In this document: positions 25,925 to 36,279 of the stretch, one piece after another
How the letters are laid out: each line of letters opens with the position of its first letter
How positions within the stretch are numbered: position 1 is the first letter of the stretch
Source of the DNA: Hydrogenimonas cancrithermarum
Lineage (GTDB): Bacteria; Campylobacterota; Campylobacteria; Campylobacterales; Hydrogenimonadaceae
Direction: 5' to 3'
NCBI RefSeq assembly: GCF_030296055.1
Contig: NZ_AP027370.1
Span: 310,001-374,000 of the forward strand
DNA length: 64,000 nucleotides
The notes under the pieces: generated by a model
The model's input: only the letters and a program-made list of their open reading frames with translations
Told to the model about the DNA's origin: nothing
Database searches by the model: none
Made by a program: the position numbers and the translations under genes

Positions 25925-27486
25925 CCATCCTTCTGTACGATCGCCATCGCTCCACAAACTCTTCCCTCGCTCACGATTCCTACCGTACTGATGCGAAGGG
26001 TTATATCTTCCCCTGCCAATGGATCGAAAAGACGCCCCACCTTTATGAGTTTTTCACTCTTCAAACCATCCTGAAAAAGTGAGACGATCCATCTATCCAA
26101 CAGAGTGAGATCACGGCTGCCGCCAAGTTTGAGCTCGATACCGAGCAGCCTCTCCGCCATGGCATTGCAGTGCTGAAGCTGCAAATCTTCGTCATAGAGG
26201 AGAATGCCGTAGGGGACTTCATTCATCAAGACCCGTAACGCTTCTTCCTTGACCTGCATCTGTTCAAGCATCTGAGAGGTCAGGTGTGCCAAACCTTTAC
26301 GAAGAAGTGTCTCCTCTTCAAGAATCGGCAGTTGGCACGGCATGCATCGCTCAGTCATTCCATCTTCGAACTTCTCACTCTCTTTTTCCCCAAAAGCGAC
26401 GACGACCATAGCCTGGTTCAGCAGCCTGTAGCGGCTCTCTTTGCCGATGATCTCCCCATATCCGCAAACACCTATCACTTCCGCCTCTTTGCAGAAATGC
26501 TCGATCTGCCGGCGCAACAGGTTGCCCGTCACTCTTCGGCGGGCCGAATCCGCAAAAACCTGAATCGTTTCGATCTTCGAATCCGATGGAAATTCTGGCA
26601 AGCAACAGGAGGAGAGCGCCAACTGATCGGAATCGAGATATCCAAAACGGCACAAAGAACCCTCCGGCACGTCACCCGTATAGCGTATCGAGCCATCTTC
26701 GTACAAAGCGGTGGCCTGTCTCGCCGAGTATTCCGATCCCTCTTCGACGACCAGTGAAATATCGGTGCCCGAGCGGGGAAGCCGGCGCACGAACTCTTCT
26801 CCGAGGTAGTTTCGATAAAGTGTTGCTGCGGGGATTCCCTCGATCCTCTCGACCACATTTCCCGAAGCCTTTGTCACCCTCATTTTCGGCCCCACCATCT
26901 CCAACTCTTCGAAAAGCTCTATCGCCACTTCCAGCTCCTTTCCGCTAAAAGCGACAGCGACGGCACCGCTTCTCAATATCCGATCGTCGTGCAGCACGAA
27001 AGTTTCGAAAAACTTTCCGTTGTCGGCAGCGATCAGGCCGCAAAAGGGAAGATCGCGAGATTCGCGAGAGAAGCCTCGTGAAAGTGTGTCGGCATTGAAC
27101 TTCAACCCATCCGTATAGAGCAGAAGAAATTTCGTATCGCGCCTCGCCACTTTTTTCGCCAAAAGTTCACCTGCCTGGCATGCGGTCTCCTCCGATATGT
27201 TTTCTATGGCGAAAGAGGTGATTTTGCTCTTTTGGAACGTGGTGATCGTAATGAGTGTCTTATAGGTCGAAACCGCTTCGTTTTTTATCTCTCCATCGGT
27301 GGTGACACCCACCACAACGGCTTTTGGAAAAAAGATTTTTATCTCCCGCAACACTTTCTCCAGCATCGTTTCAGATATTTGGCCGCTGAAGAGCTGAATA
27401 AAGAGAGATTTGGCACTGTTTATCTCATCTGTCGGTAAAAGGTGAAAGGTCAAAGCCGATTCGTAATAGATGGAGTATGTTTGCAT
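25921..27486 (-). CDS. FIST-domain sensor with C-terminal PAS-like domain and no output domain
   Basis: A 521-residue cytoplasmic protein. Residues about 30-230 match a FIST-N domain (FPKAVVVGVTTDGEI, LLYTDGLKFNADTLSRGF, FCGLIAADNGKF). A FIST-C domain follows at about 235-385 (FVRRLPRSG, AEVIGVCGYGEI). A short helix then leads into a PAS-like domain (about 412-521, LMNEVPYGILLYDEDLQLQHCNAMAERLLGIE). FIST domains are predicted small-ligand sensors, usually linked to kinases, cyclases or chemoreceptors. Here the protein ends after PAS, so it must signal through a partner. The methyltransferase gene directly downstream is coupled to it. Confidence 0.8.
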   Translation of the reverse strand: MQTYSIYYESALTFHLLPTDEINSAKSLFIQLFSGQISETMLEKVLREIKIFFPKAVVVGVTTDGEIKNEAVSTYKTLITITTFQKSKITSFAIENISEETACQAGELLAKKVARRDTKFLLLYTDGLKFNADTLSRGFSRESRDLPFCGLIAADNGKFFETFVLHDDRILRSGAVAVAFSGKELEVAIELFEELEMVGPKMRVTKASGNVVERIEGIPAATLYRNYLGEEFVRRLPRSGTDISLVVEEGSEYSARQATALYEDGSIRYTGDVPEGSLCRFGYLDSDQLALSSCCLPEFPSDSKIETIQVFADSARRRVTGNLLRRQIEHFCKEAEVIGVCGYGEIIGKESRYRLLNQAMVVVAFGEKESEKFEDGMTERCMPCQLPILEEETLLRKGLAHLTSQMLEQMQVKEEALRVLMNEVPYGILLYDEDLQLQHCNAMAERLLGIELKLGGSRDLTLLDRWIVSLFQDGLKSEKLIKVGRLFDPLAGEDITLRISTVGIVSEGRVCGAMAIVQKDG

Positions 27487-27599
27487 AAGACCCTTTTAAT
27501 ATCCGAACCCGCTGGACGGGTAGAATGTGTATCAAATTACCTTATAATCGGTATTTAAAGCAATTTGGTTTAGTATAACAGACCAAAGTGGAGGAAAAT

Positions 27600-27872
27600 G
27601 TGACGCTGAAGATACAAAACGAAACAATCGAACTCGAAAAGGTGAGTCAACTCTATCCAGCTGCCATCATCAGATATGCCGACGGAACCGTCACACCGAT
27701 CTCTCTGGAGTGGTTCGACGAAATGGCGAACAGCGATGTCGATCTACTGCACTATGCCATCTGTGTCCATTATAAGGACAAAGAGAAAAAACCTTCGATA
27801 TTTCCCTACGAAACCCGGGAAAAACTGGAAGAGGGGATCGGAGAAATCGCCAGGCAGGTCAATCCGGCCTGA
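27600..27872 (+). CDS. Conserved hypothetical small protein
   Basis: A 90-residue acidic soluble protein with no recognised domain (features TLKIQNETIELEKVSQLYPAAIIRYADG and SLEWFDEMANSDVDLLHYAICVHY). The start is GTG at 27600 with GGAGG six bases upstream; another GTG at 27588 is in frame but would contain that ribosome site. It is divergent from the FIST gene and converges with nspC. Confidence 0.65.
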   Translation: MTLKIQNETIELEKVSQLYPAAIIRYADGTVTPISLEWFDEMANSDVDLLHYAICVHYKDKEKKPSIFPYETREKLEEGIGEIARQVNPA

Positions 27873-27875
27873 CCA

Positions 27876-29012
27876 TCACGACAATCTGTTTTTGAAATCC
27901 TCATAGCCGAACGTCCGAACGATCTTCAATTCGTCCTCTTTCGTCCAAATCGCGATGGATGGATGCTGCACGCCGTTGAATGTCGTGCTTTTGACCATCG
28001 TGTAGTGGATCTGGTCTTCGAAGATGACCTTGTCGCCGATTTTGAGCAGTTCGTCGAAGCTGTAGTCGCCCATGATATCACCGGCCAGGCAGGTGTTGCC
28101 GCCCAAACGGTAGGTGTAGGGCTTTTCTCCCGCCTCGCCTGCGCCGCGCACTTCGGCCCGATAGGGCATCGCCAGCGTGTCAGGCATGTGTGCTTCGGCC
28201 GAAACGTCAAGGATGGCGATATCCATACCGTTGTGGACAATATCGAGCACCGAAGCGACCAGCGGCCCCGTCTGCCACCCGACAGCTTCGCCGGGTTCCA
28301 AATAAACCGTTACATCGTTATGGCGTGTTTTGAAACCGCGAATCACTTCGATGAGGCGGTCGACGTCGTAATCTTTACGGGTGATGTGATGGCCGCCGCC
28401 AAAGTTGATCCATTTCATCTTGGGGATATAGTCGCCGAATCTCTCTTCGAACACCGCCAATACCCCTTCGAGAGCATCGACATTCTGTTCGCAGAGCGCA
28501 TGGAAATGCAGGCCGTCGAGATCCTCCAGAATCGCCGGGTCGAAGTTGGCAATCGTCGTTCCCAGGCGACTGTAGAGCCCACAGGGGTTGTAGAGGTCGA
28601 CGGGGGCGGAGGAGAACTCCGGGTTGACGCGGATACCGCAGGAGATGTCGGGATTTGCCGCTTTGGCCTTTTTCAAAAACCTTCGCACCTGCTGCGGCGA
28701 GTTGAAGACGAGGTGGTCGCTGACTCTTGCAATCTCCTCGATCTCTTCTTCTTTGAAAGCAGGGGAGTAGGTGTGTACCTCTTTGTTCATCTCCTCACGT
28801 CCGAGTTTCGCTTCATGCAGGCCGCTGGCGCTGGTACCGCAGAGATATTTCCCGACCAGATCGAAGGTACTCCACATCGCAAAGCCTTTGAGAGCGAGCA
28901 ATATCTTCGCACCGCTCTCTTTCTGAACACGGTCGAGGATCTTGAGATTTCTCTCAAGAAGCACCTCTTCACAAACGTAACAGGGAGTTGGAACTGTGCT
29001 GAAGTCGATCAC
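27876..29012 (-). CDS. nspC: Carboxynorspermidine/carboxyspermidine decarboxylase
   Basis: NspC is a PLP enzyme of the alanine-racemase fold that decarboxylates carboxyspermidine (or the nor form) to the polyamine. The 378-residue protein has the PLP lysine in ILLALKGFAMW, the HFHALCEQN and NFGGGHHITRKDYD motifs and a YLEPGEAVGW segment. The start is GTG at 29012, overlapping the dehydrogenase stop by four bases; the longer frame from 29042 is not family-like. With its neighbour it forms the alternative spermidine route known from Campylobacter and Vibrio. Confidence 0.93.
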   Translation of the reverse strand: MIDFSTVPTPCYVCEEVLLERNLKILDRVQKESGAKILLALKGFAMWSTFDLVGKYLCGTSASGLHEAKLGREEMNKEVHTYSPAFKEEEIEEIARVSDHLVFNSPQQVRRFLKKAKAANPDISCGIRVNPEFSSAPVDLYNPCGLYSRLGTTIANFDPAILEDLDGLHFHALCEQNVDALEGVLAVFEERFGDYIPKMKWINFGGGHHITRKDYDVDRLIEVIRGFKTRHNDVTVYLEPGEAVGWQTGPLVASVLDIVHNGMDIAILDVSAEAHMPDTLAMPYRAEVRGAGEAGEKPYTYRLGGNTCLAGDIMGDYSFDELLKIGDKVIFEDQIHYTMVKSTTFNGVQHPSIAIWTKEDELKIVRTFGYEDFKNRLS

Positions 29013-30208
29013 TTTCCGGGATCCATCTCGATGACATGCCAAGGAAGGCCCTGCCTATTCAGTTCGTCCATGAAAGGGTCGGGATCCATCTGCTCCATAT
29101 TGATCGTACCGGGTTTCATCCAAACACCTTCACACATCAGTTTCGCCCCGATCATCGCCGGTACGCCGGTCGTATAACTCACACACTGGGCGCAGACCTC
29201 TTTGTATGCCTCCTGGTGGTCGCAGATGTTGTAGATGTAAATTTTGCGTTTCTTGCCATCTTTGACCCCCTCGCAGACGACGCCGATGTTGGTTTTGCCT
29301 TTCGTACGGGGGCCGAGAGTGGCAGGATCGGGCAGCAACGCTTTGACGACATGCAATGGAATCACTTTGCAGCCGTCCACTTCGATAGGATCGATGCGGG
29401 TAAGACCGATATTGTCAAGAACTTTGAGGTGCATGAGGTAACTTTCGCCAAAGGTCATAAAGAAGCGAATGCGTTTAAGCCCCTTGATATTCCTGACCAG
29501 CGACTCTTCCTCTTCGTGATAGAGAAGATAACTCTCTTTTGGACCGATTTCGGGGTAGTCCCAGACCATCTTGATCTCCATCGGCTCCGTTTCGATCCAC
29601 TGGCCATTCTCCCAGTAACGCCCCTTGGAGTTGACTTCGCGGATGTTGATCTCGGGGTTAAAGTTGGTGGCGAAGGGATAGCCGTGGTCGCCCGCGTTAC
29701 AGTCGAGAATGTCGATGGTGTGGATTTCGTCGAAGTAGTGTTTCTGGGCGTAGGCGCAGAATACGTTGGTCACACCCGGATCGAACCCGCTGCCAAGAAG
29801 CGCCATCAGGCCATGGGCTTTGAAATCGGGATCTTTGGCCCACTGCTCCTTGTACTCGAACTTCGCCGTGTCGGGGTGCTCATAGTTGGCCGTGTCGAGG
29901 TAGTGGACATCCGTCAGCAGACAGGCATCCATAATGGTGAGGTCCTGGTAGGGGAGGGCGACATTGATGACGACATAGGGTTTTACCTCTTTTATAAGCT
30001 GCACGAGGGCTTCGACGTCGTCGGCGTCGACCTGCGCCACATCGATCTCCTTGCCCTCTTTCTCTCTGATCTCGTCGCGGATCTGCTCACACTTGCTCAA
30101 TGTTCGGCTGGCAAGCGTTATATGCTCGAAGATATCGCTGTTTTTCGCACACTTGTGGGCCACCACGCGCCCGACGCCGCCGGCACCGATAATCAACACT
30201 CTGCTCAT
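29009..30208 (-). CDS. Carboxynorspermidine/carboxyspermidine dehydrogenase (saccharopine dehydrogenase family)
   Basis: This enzyme condenses aspartate semialdehyde with a diamine, using NADPH, to carboxy(nor)spermidine. The 399-residue protein has an N-terminal Rossmann motif (VLIIGAGGVGRVVAHKCAKN), the LGSGFDPGVTNVFCAYAQ active-site region, and the C-terminal YTTGVPAMIGAKLMCEGVW block. It is cotranscribed with nspC, which fixes the pathway. Whether the main product is spermidine (putrescine as acceptor) or norspermidine cannot be told from sequence. Confidence 0.92.
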   Translation of the reverse strand: MSRVLIIGAGGVGRVVAHKCAKNSDIFEHITLASRTLSKCEQIRDEIREKEGKEIDVAQVDADDVEALVQLIKEVKPYVVINVALPYQDLTIMDACLLTDVHYLDTANYEHPDTAKFEYKEQWAKDPDFKAHGLMALLGSGFDPGVTNVFCAYAQKHYFDEIHTIDILDCNAGDHGYPFATNFNPEINIREVNSKGRYWENGQWIETEPMEIKMVWDYPEIGPKESYLLYHEEEESLVRNIKGLKRIRFFMTFGESYLMHLKVLDNIGLTRIDPIEVDGCKVIPLHVVKALLPDPATLGPRTKGKTNIGVVCEGVKDGKKRKIYIYNICDHQEAYKEVCAQCVSYTTGVPAMIGAKLMCEGVWMKPGTINMEQMDPDPFMDELNRQGLPWHVIEMDPGK

Positions 30209-30306
30209 GAAAATCCTTTTGTGTGGAGGTAAAAATAGATTGACATCATTATAGCATTTAGACTACTATACACGATTGAAAATGGCGATAAAAAAGGGAA
30301 GAACGG

Positions 30307-31248
30307 GTGAAAAAAGCAGTCATATTAATGAATATGGGTGGGGCCTCCAATCAGGCTGAGATCGAAGTGTTTATGAAAAATATGTTCAACGACCGACGCA
30401 TCATCGGAGCACCGCCCTTTGTCCGCAAAAATCTCGCCGACTACATCACTGCCACACGCTTGGGAGAGGTCAAAGAGAATTACGAGAAGATCGGCGGCGG
30501 ATCGCCACTCCTTGCCATCACCGAACGCCTGAAAGAGAAGTTACAGGCCCGCATCGACGATGCGAAGGTAGAGATCATCATGCGGTATACACCTCCGTTC
30601 GCACAGGATATTCTGAGACGTCTTAAAGCAGAAGGAGTCGAAAAGCTCTACCTTATCCCGATGTACCCGCAGTTTTCGACCACCACGACAGCATCGTCGA
30701 TCGAAGATATCCGTACTGCGGCGAAAAAGATCGGCTACCACCCTACGATGGTAAGTACACTTCACTATTACGATTTCGAACCCTACCTCGAGAGTGTGGA
30801 AGAGAAAATCATCGAAACACTCGGGGGCGAAGATCCGAAGTCGCTCAACCTCGTCTTTTCGGCCCATGGCCTGCCGGTACGTGTCATCAAACGTGGTGAT
30901 CCGTATAAAAAGCAGGTGGAAGCCGAAGTGAAAAAACATGTGGAGAGGCTGCGCGAAAAGGGGATCGTCTTCAACCAGGTACATCTGGCCTATCAGTCGA
31001 AAGTGGGGCCGCTCAAATGGCTGACACCGTCACTCGAGAGAATGCTTGAAGAGATCAAGAACAAAAGGGTGCTGATCTATCCGATTTCGTTTACGATCGA
31101 CAACTCCGAAACGCTGTTCGAACTCGATATCGAGTATAAAGAGGTGGCGGATAAACTGAAGTTTGAAACATACAAGGTGTGTCGCTGCCCGAATGACTCG
31201 GAAACGTTTGTCCGAGCGCTTGAGCTGCTATATCGTCGAATGGTATAG
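30307..31248 (+). CDS. hemH: Ferrochelatase
   Basis: HemH inserts ferrous iron into protoporphyrin IX at the last step of heme synthesis. The 313-residue protein starts at GTG (30307) with GGGAAG upstream. Family marks are ILMNMGGASNQAEIEVFMKNMFND, PMYPQFSTTTTASSIEDI, the catalytic SAHGLPVRVI histidine and the conserved Glu in PISFTIDNSETLFELDIEY. It appears monocistronic. Confidence 0.95.
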   Translation: MKKAVILMNMGGASNQAEIEVFMKNMFNDRRIIGAPPFVRKNLADYITATRLGEVKENYEKIGGGSPLLAITERLKEKLQARIDDAKVEIIMRYTPPFAQDILRRLKAEGVEKLYLIPMYPQFSTTTTASSIEDIRTAAKKIGYHPTMVSTLHYYDFEPYLESVEEKIIETLGGEDPKSLNLVFSAHGLPVRVIKRGDPYKKQVEAEVKKHVERLREKGIVFNQVHLAYQSKVGPLKWLTPSLERMLEEIKNKRVLIYPISFTIDNSETLFELDIEYKEVADKLKFETYKVCRCPNDSETFVRALELLYRRMV

Positions 31249-31360
31249 GAATCGGTGCAGCACGGTCTGGCTGCATGCAAACCTAACAGTGAGAAGAAGA
31301 GAGTGTTGGCGTAGCCGAATGGGCTCCATTCATTTGGTGGTTTGGTAGCGCTTGGGCACC

Positions 31361-31678
31361 TCAACCTGCGGAGAGTTCAAGATATTCGGTCGCAACCCGC
31401 TGCAGATAATCACAGAGTACGTGGCGTTTGTGTTCGAGTACGGGAATCTCTTTGATCTCATCCTCTTTTTCATGATAGAGTTCGATTCCCCGTTCTATCA
31501 TTTCCGTGAGAAGTTCATCCGAGACCTCATCGGACGTCATATGCATATCATCGAGCAGACATTTCACGACACCCATACCTACGATTTTCGTATAAGGATG
31601 ATTGCGTATCATCGTTCTGAGGCGCGGATATTTCGTGCCGATGATCTTGACGACTCTTGCATTGAGTTCATGCATCAT
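31361..31678 (-). CDS. Conserved hypothetical protein
   Basis: A 105-residue soluble, helical protein (MHELNARVVKIIGTKYPRLRTMIRNHPYTKIVGMGVVKCLLDDMHMTSDEVSDELLTEMIERGIELYHEK). GGAGGAAA lies before the ATG, a good ribosome site. No domain is recognised. It faces the glycan cluster across a 190-base gap and lies tail-to-tail with hemH, with 112 bases between that hold only a small GAATGG-GCT-CCATTC inverted repeat (31317-31331). Confidence 0.6.
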   Translation of the reverse strand: MMHELNARVVKIIGTKYPRLRTMIRNHPYTKIVGMGVVKCLLDDMHMTSDEVSDELLTEMIERGIELYHEKEDEIKEIPVLEHKRHVLCDYLQRVATEYLELSAG

Positions 31679-31868
31679 TAACGTTTTCCTCCTTTCATTT
31701 CAATTCAATGGTATCTATTTTTCATTCTACCCGATTCCGGTTACGGTTCAATAACAAAGTAGAGAGTGGAAGTGCAGAAGAGTTTATATTTTATCTAAAT
31801 TAAACTAATAGATCAAGCCCTGATTTTTTTGCTAAAATAGCATCATCATTTAACGCTTCAGGACCATA

Positions 31869-33359
31869 ATGCCAAAAACAGCACGCTACGATACACTTTC
31901 AAACCTTCTCATTCTGCTTTTTCTTTTGACGGCCTACCGAATCTTCATGCTGACACAGGCCGCGTCGAGTATCGATCTTTACGCCGATGAAGCCTACTAT
32001 TGGGGGTGGGCGCAGCATTTCGACTTCGGGTACTACTCCAAACCGCCGATGGTGGCATGGCTCATCATGCTCGCCACCTCCATCTGCGGTGACGGCTTCG
32101 TCTGTATCAAGATCGCATCGCCCATCGTCTACATCTTTACCACGCTAAACATCTACTTCCTCGCCAAAGAGCTTTTCGACGAGAAAGTGGCTTTTTACAG
32201 TGCCGTCGCTTTCATCACGCTGCCAGCGGTCTGGCTCTCGTCTCTCATCATCTCAACCGACGTGCCGTTTCTCTTCTTCTGGTCGTTGGGTATGCTCTTT
32301 TTCGTCAAAGCCCTCAAGAGCGACAGCTGGCGCGACTGGCTCGTCACCGCCTTGGCGGGAGGCGGAGGACTGCTCAGCAAATATACGATGATCATCTTCG
32401 TCGTTTCGGCCTTCGCATACCTCGTCACCTCGAAAACCCACCGGCACCATCTGAAAAATCCTAAACTTTATGTGACGATGGGATTGGCGGCACTCATCTA
32501 TCTACCCAACCTCTACTGGAACTATACCCACGAGTTCGTCAGTTTCAAACATACCGAAGACAATGCCCACCTCGAAGGAGAACTTTTCCATCCCGGGCGG
32601 ATGTTCGAGTTTCTCGGCGCACAGTTCGGCGTTTTCGGCCCCATACTTTTTGGGTGGCTCCTTGCCCTTCTGCCGCGCTACAAAACGCTGAAACAGAACG
32701 AAAGCTATACGCTGCTATGGTGGTTCGTCCTCCCGTTTTTCGCCCTGATTCTCACGATAAGCCTCCTTTCGCGTGCCCATGCCAACTGGTCGGCGCCGAT
32801 GTATGTCGCTTCGACGCTCCTCGTCGTTTCGTGGCTGGTACTGCATGGCCGAAAGCGCTGGCTCGCCGCCGCTATCGGCATCAACGTGCTGTTGGGCGTG
32901 GTTTTTTACCACTACCACGACATCACCGAAACGCTGCAGATCGAACTGACACGAAAAACCGACCCTTACAAGCGGGTACGGGGCTGGAAAGAGCTCGGCA
33001 GAGAAGTCGAAGCCATACTGAAAGAGCATCCGGAGGCGAAACTTCTCTCCGACGACCGCAAAACGATGGCGGAGCTCATCTACTATATCCATCCGCATCC
33101 GTTCGATGCCGTCAAATGGAACCCGAAACATACGCTTCTGGACCATTATGAACTTACAACGTCGCTTCAAAAACAGCTGGGGGAAGAGTTCGTCTATGTC
33201 ACGGACCGCGAAGAGATTTCAGACGTGAAAAAAGCGTTCGAAGAGGTCGAAAAGATCAAGACAATCGTGATTCCGCTCTATAAAGATTATAAAATGGTCT
33301 ATCATGTATACTATCTGAAACATTTCAAAGGCTACTCACCAGCCGGCACATCAAAGTAG
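31869..33359 (+). CDS. ArnT/PMT-like (GT39) membrane glycosyltransferase 1
   Basis: A 496-residue integral membrane glycosyltransferase of the PMT_2/ArnT clan with about eleven helices. The family catalytic loop lies after the first helix ([31 protein letters not shown]), with its acidic pair. The C-terminal 130 residues are soluble and probably periplasmic. Enzymes of this clan move a sugar from a polyprenyl phosphate donor to lipid A, protein or another glycan on the periplasmic side. It leads the cluster with ugd; a TTG/ATG alternative is not needed. Confidence 0.85.
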   Translation: MPKTARYDTLSNLLILLFLLTAYRIFMLTQAASSIDLYADEAYYWGWAQHFDFGYYSKPPMVAWLIMLATSICGDGFVCIKIASPIVYIFTTLNIYFLAKELFDEKVAFYSAVAFITLPAVWLSSLIISTDVPFLFFWSLGMLFFVKALKSDSWRDWLVTALAGGGGLLSKYTMIIFVVSAFAYLVTSKTHRHHLKNPKLYVTMGLAALIYLPNLYWNYTHEFVSFKHTEDNAHLEGELFHPGRMFEFLGAQFGVFGPILFGWLLALLPRYKTLKQNESYTLLWWFVLPFFALILTISLLSRAHANWSAPMYVASTLLVVSWLVLHGRKRWLAAAIGINVLLGVVFYHYHDITETLQIELTRKTDPYKRVRGWKELGREVEAILKEHPEAKLLSDDRKTMAELIYYIHPHPFDAVKWNPKHTLLDHYELTTSLQKQLGEEFVYVTDREEISDVKKAFEEVEKIKTIVIPLYKDYKMVYHVYYLKHFKGYSPAGTSK

Positions 33360-33373
33360 AGGGTATACAAACT

Positions 33374-34705
33374 ATGAAATTGAGTATGGTAGGAACGGGC
33401 TACGTAGGCCTCGTCACGGGCACCTGCTTCGCCGAGATGGGCAACAGCGTCATCTGCGTCGATATCGATGAAAACAAAATCGAAAACCTCAAAAACGGAA
33501 TCATCCCTATTTATGAACCGGGCCTCGAGGCGATGGTCAAAGAGAACCACGCCAAAGGCACACTCACGTTCACGACCGACATCAAAGAGGCGCTGGAGGC
33601 AACCGACGTCATATTCATCGCCGTCGGCACCCCGCAGGGCGAAGACGGCAGTGCCGATCTGCAGTATGTTTTGAAAGTGGCGGAAGAGATCGGAAAGCAT
33701 ATGACGCATGAGATGATCGTCGTCGACAAGTCGACCGTTCCCGTAGGAACCGCCGACAAGGTCAAAGAGACGATCCAAAAAGAGCTCGATAAACGAGGGG
33801 TCAACATCCCTTTTCATGTCATCAGCAACCCCGAGTTCCTGAAAGAGGGTTCGGCCATCGAAGATTTCATGAAACCGGACCGCGTCGTCATCGGGGCCGA
33901 GAGCGAGAAGGCGATGGAGGTGATGAAAGATCTCTACGCCCCCTTCACCCACAACCACGAACGTTTCATCGCGATGGATGTGCGCAGTGCCGAAATGACC
34001 AAATATACCGCCAACGCCATTCTCGCCACCAAGATCAGCTTCATGAACGAGATCGCCAACATCTGCGAGCGTGTGGGTGCGGACGTCAACAAGGTACGCA
34101 TCGGGATCGGAAGCGACAGCCGCATCGGCTACAGCTTCATCTACCCCGGCTGCGGCTACGGCGGAAGCTGCTTCCCCAAAGATGTGCAGGCACTCAACAA
34201 GATCGCACAGGATGCGGGTTACGAACCCCGCATCATCCAGGCGGTCGAAGCGGTCAACAAAGACCAGAAAAAGGTCCTGGCCGACAAGGTGGTCAAACGA
34301 TTCGGCGAAGACCTCACGGGCAAGAGATTCGCCATATGGGGGCTTAGTTTCAAACCCGAAACCGACGACATGCGCGAAGCGAGCTCCATCACGATCATCG
34401 ACGAACTGACGAAACGGGGGGCGAAGATACGCGCCTACGACCCCAAAGCGATGGAGGAGGCGAAGCGCCACTACCTCAAAGACAACCCGAATGTCGAATA
34501 CACCAAGAGCAAATACGACGCCCTCGACGGAGCCGACGCGATGCTGCTGGTGACGGAGTGGAAAGAGTTCAGAAGCCCCGATTTCGACGAGATGAAACAG
34601 CGTCTCGGGCAGCCGATCATCTTCGACGGGCGCAATCAGTACAATATGGAGAAGTTAAAGAAAAAAGGGTTCGAGTATCATCAGATCGGGGTGCCGGAAG
34701 TTTGA
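33374..34705 (+). CDS. ugd: UDP-glucose 6-dehydrogenase
   Basis: Ugd oxidises UDP-glucose to UDP-glucuronate with NAD. The 443-residue protein has the Rossmann start [23 protein letters not shown], the [11 protein letters not shown] block, the [14 protein letters not shown] motif, and the catalytic cysteine in [15 protein letters not shown]. The length is normal. Its product would supply a uronic-acid precursor for the neighbouring glycosyltransferases. The next gene starts inside its stop codon. Confidence 0.95.
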   Translation: MKLSMVGTGYVGLVTGTCFAEMGNSVICVDIDENKIENLKNGIIPIYEPGLEAMVKENHAKGTLTFTTDIKEALEATDVIFIAVGTPQGEDGSADLQYVLKVAEEIGKHMTHEMIVVDKSTVPVGTADKVKETIQKELDKRGVNIPFHVISNPEFLKEGSAIEDFMKPDRVVIGAESEKAMEVMKDLYAPFTHNHERFIAMDVRSAEMTKYTANAILATKISFMNEIANICERVGADVNKVRIGIGSDSRIGYSFIYPGCGYGGSCFPKDVQALNKIAQDAGYEPRIIQAVEAVNKDQKKVLADKVVKRFGEDLTGKRFAIWGLSFKPETDDMREASSITIIDELTKRGAKIRAYDPKAMEEAKRHYLKDNPNVEYTKSKYDALDGADAMLLVTEWKEFRSPDFDEMKQRLGQPIIFDGRNQYNMEKLKKKGFEYHQIGVPEV

Positions 34706-36279
34706 ACCGTATAACCGCCGCCGATTTCGACAGAAACCTGGAACGTTACGGACATTTCGCGCTCGCCATCGTTGTCTATCTCAGCTTTTTTTTCAATCTC
34801 GGAAGCGTTCCCCTTTTCGATCTCGACGAAGGGGCTTTCAGCGAAGCGACACGGGAGATGCTGGCTTCGGGCAACTACATCACCACATATCTCGGCGGTG
34901 AACTCCGTTTCGACAAGCCTATCCTGATCTACTGGTTGCAAGCAGCCAGTGTCAAGCTTTTTGGACTGAACGAATTTGCCCTCCGCCTGCCGTCAGCCCT
35001 TGCCGCTACGGCCTGGACCCTGCTGCTCTACGCCTTTTCCAAGCATCTTTACGGGCGAAAAACCGCACTTCTCAGTGCCGTTTTCATGGCTTCGGCACTC
35101 CAAATCAGCGTCATCGCCAAAGCGGCCATCGCCGATTCCCTTTTGAATCTTTGGATCGCGGGAAGTATGTTCGCCATTTTCCTCTACATCCAGAATCGCG
35201 AAAAAAAGTGGCTATACCTCACCTTTGCGGCGATCGCTCTGGGTGTTCTGACCAAAGGTCCGGTCGCGGTCATGGTTCCGTTCGTCGTCACGTTTCTCTA
35301 CTTCGCGATCAAGCGCGATCTGCTCTTTTGGGCCAAATCGGTTTTCAATCCGGTCGGTATCCTGATCTTTCTGCTGATCGCCGGGCCGTGGTACTGGCTG
35401 GAGTACCGGGAGCAGGGGATGAAATTTATCGAAGGTTTTTTCCTCAAACACAACCTGTCGCGTTTCGAAAACTCTTTCGAGGGGCACAGCGGCTCGCTTC
35501 TTTACTATATCCCGGTTCTTCTCGTCGGCACGATGCCCCATACCGGTATCCTGCTCGTCGCTTTTGCTCAAATCAAAACCTGGTTCAGGGATGAGCGCAT
35601 CCTCTTTCTGACGCTCTGGTTTGGCTTTGTCTTCATCTTTTTCTCCTTTTCCGGAACGAAGCTTCCGCACTATGTCATCTACGGCTATACACCGCTATTC
35701 ATCCTGATGGCGCTGGGGTTTGAAAAGGTTCGCTCGTCTCTTTGGATCGTCCTTCCGCTTGGAATTTTGATGACGGTTCTTCTCTTCTTGCCGGAGATTG
35801 CGCAGGCATTGTTGCCGACGATCAAAGATGAATTCGCCAAAGCTTTGATCCTCGAGGGAAAGGGGCTCTTCGGTTGGCGTTACAAGATGGAGATCGCCAT
35901 ACTTTTCATGGCGTTGCTGATCGTATGGAAGATGCGCTACGGAAACTTCACCAAGGCGGTTCTCACCTCCGCCATCTCGCTTCTTCTCGTGAACGGAACG
36001 ATTCTTCCCACCTATGCCGCACTTGCCCAGCAGCCTGTCAAAGAGGCAGCGCAATTTGCCAAAAAACATCATCTTGATGTCGTGATGTGGGGCATCAATA
36101 TGCCCAGTTTTATGGTATACTCCGAGAAAATCGTCCCCAGACGCGCCCCCAAAGCGGGTGAACTCGTATTGACGAAAGTAACGAAACTACAAGAGCTCGA
36201 GAGCTATCAGCCCATCTTTAAAAAGTACGGCATCGTCATCGTACGTGCCGGCAAACCAAAAAGAGATAAAGGAATTTGA
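34702..36279 (+). CDS. ArnT-like (GT39) membrane glycosyltransferase 2
   Basis: A 525-residue polytopic membrane protein closer to classical ArnT than the first copy: the loop [40 protein letters not shown] carries the DE and E/R pattern of the active site. About twelve helices and a soluble C-terminal domain follow. The start is TTG at 34702, overlapping the ugd stop (TTGA) with GGAAG upstream; the open frame extends back into ugd, but that part is a shadow. It probably transfers a sugar from undecaprenyl phosphate to an envelope acceptor. Confidence 0.88.
   Translation: MNRITAADFDRNLERYGHFALAIVVYLSFFFNLGSVPLFDLDEGAFSEATREMLASGNYITTYLGGELRFDKPILIYWLQAASVKLFGLNEFALRLPSALAATAWTLLLYAFSKHLYGRKTALLSAVFMASALQISVIAKAAIADSLLNLWIAGSMFAIFLYIQNREKKWLYLTFAAIALGVLTKGPVAVMVPFVVTFLYFAIKRDLLFWAKSVFNPVGILIFLLIAGPWYWLEYREQGMKFIEGFFLKHNLSRFENSFEGHSGSLLYYIPVLLVGTMPHTGILLVAFAQIKTWFRDERILFLTLWFGFVFIFFSFSGTKLPHYVIYGYTPLFILMALGFEKVRSSLWIVLPLGILMTVLLFLPEIAQALLPTIKDEFAKALILEGKGLFGWRYKMEIAILFMALLIVWKMRYGNFTKAVLTSAISLLLVNGTILPTYAALAQQPVKEAAQFAKKHHLDVVMWGINMPSFMVYSEKIVPRRAPKAGELVLTKVTKLQELESYQPIFKKYGIVIVRAGKPKRDKGI

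Noticed and set aside
27963-29177. 404-codon open frame on plus, opposite nspC
   Set aside because: The minus strand encodes a well-conserved decarboxylase. Long antisense frames arise here from codon bias; the translation shows no domain and no ribosome site.
29036-30232. 398-codon open frame on plus, opposite the carboxynorspermidine dehydrogenase
   Set aside because: Shadow of a confidently identified gene.
33332-34471. 379-codon open frame on minus, opposite ugd
   Set aside because: Shadow of ugd, which has every catalytic motif in place.
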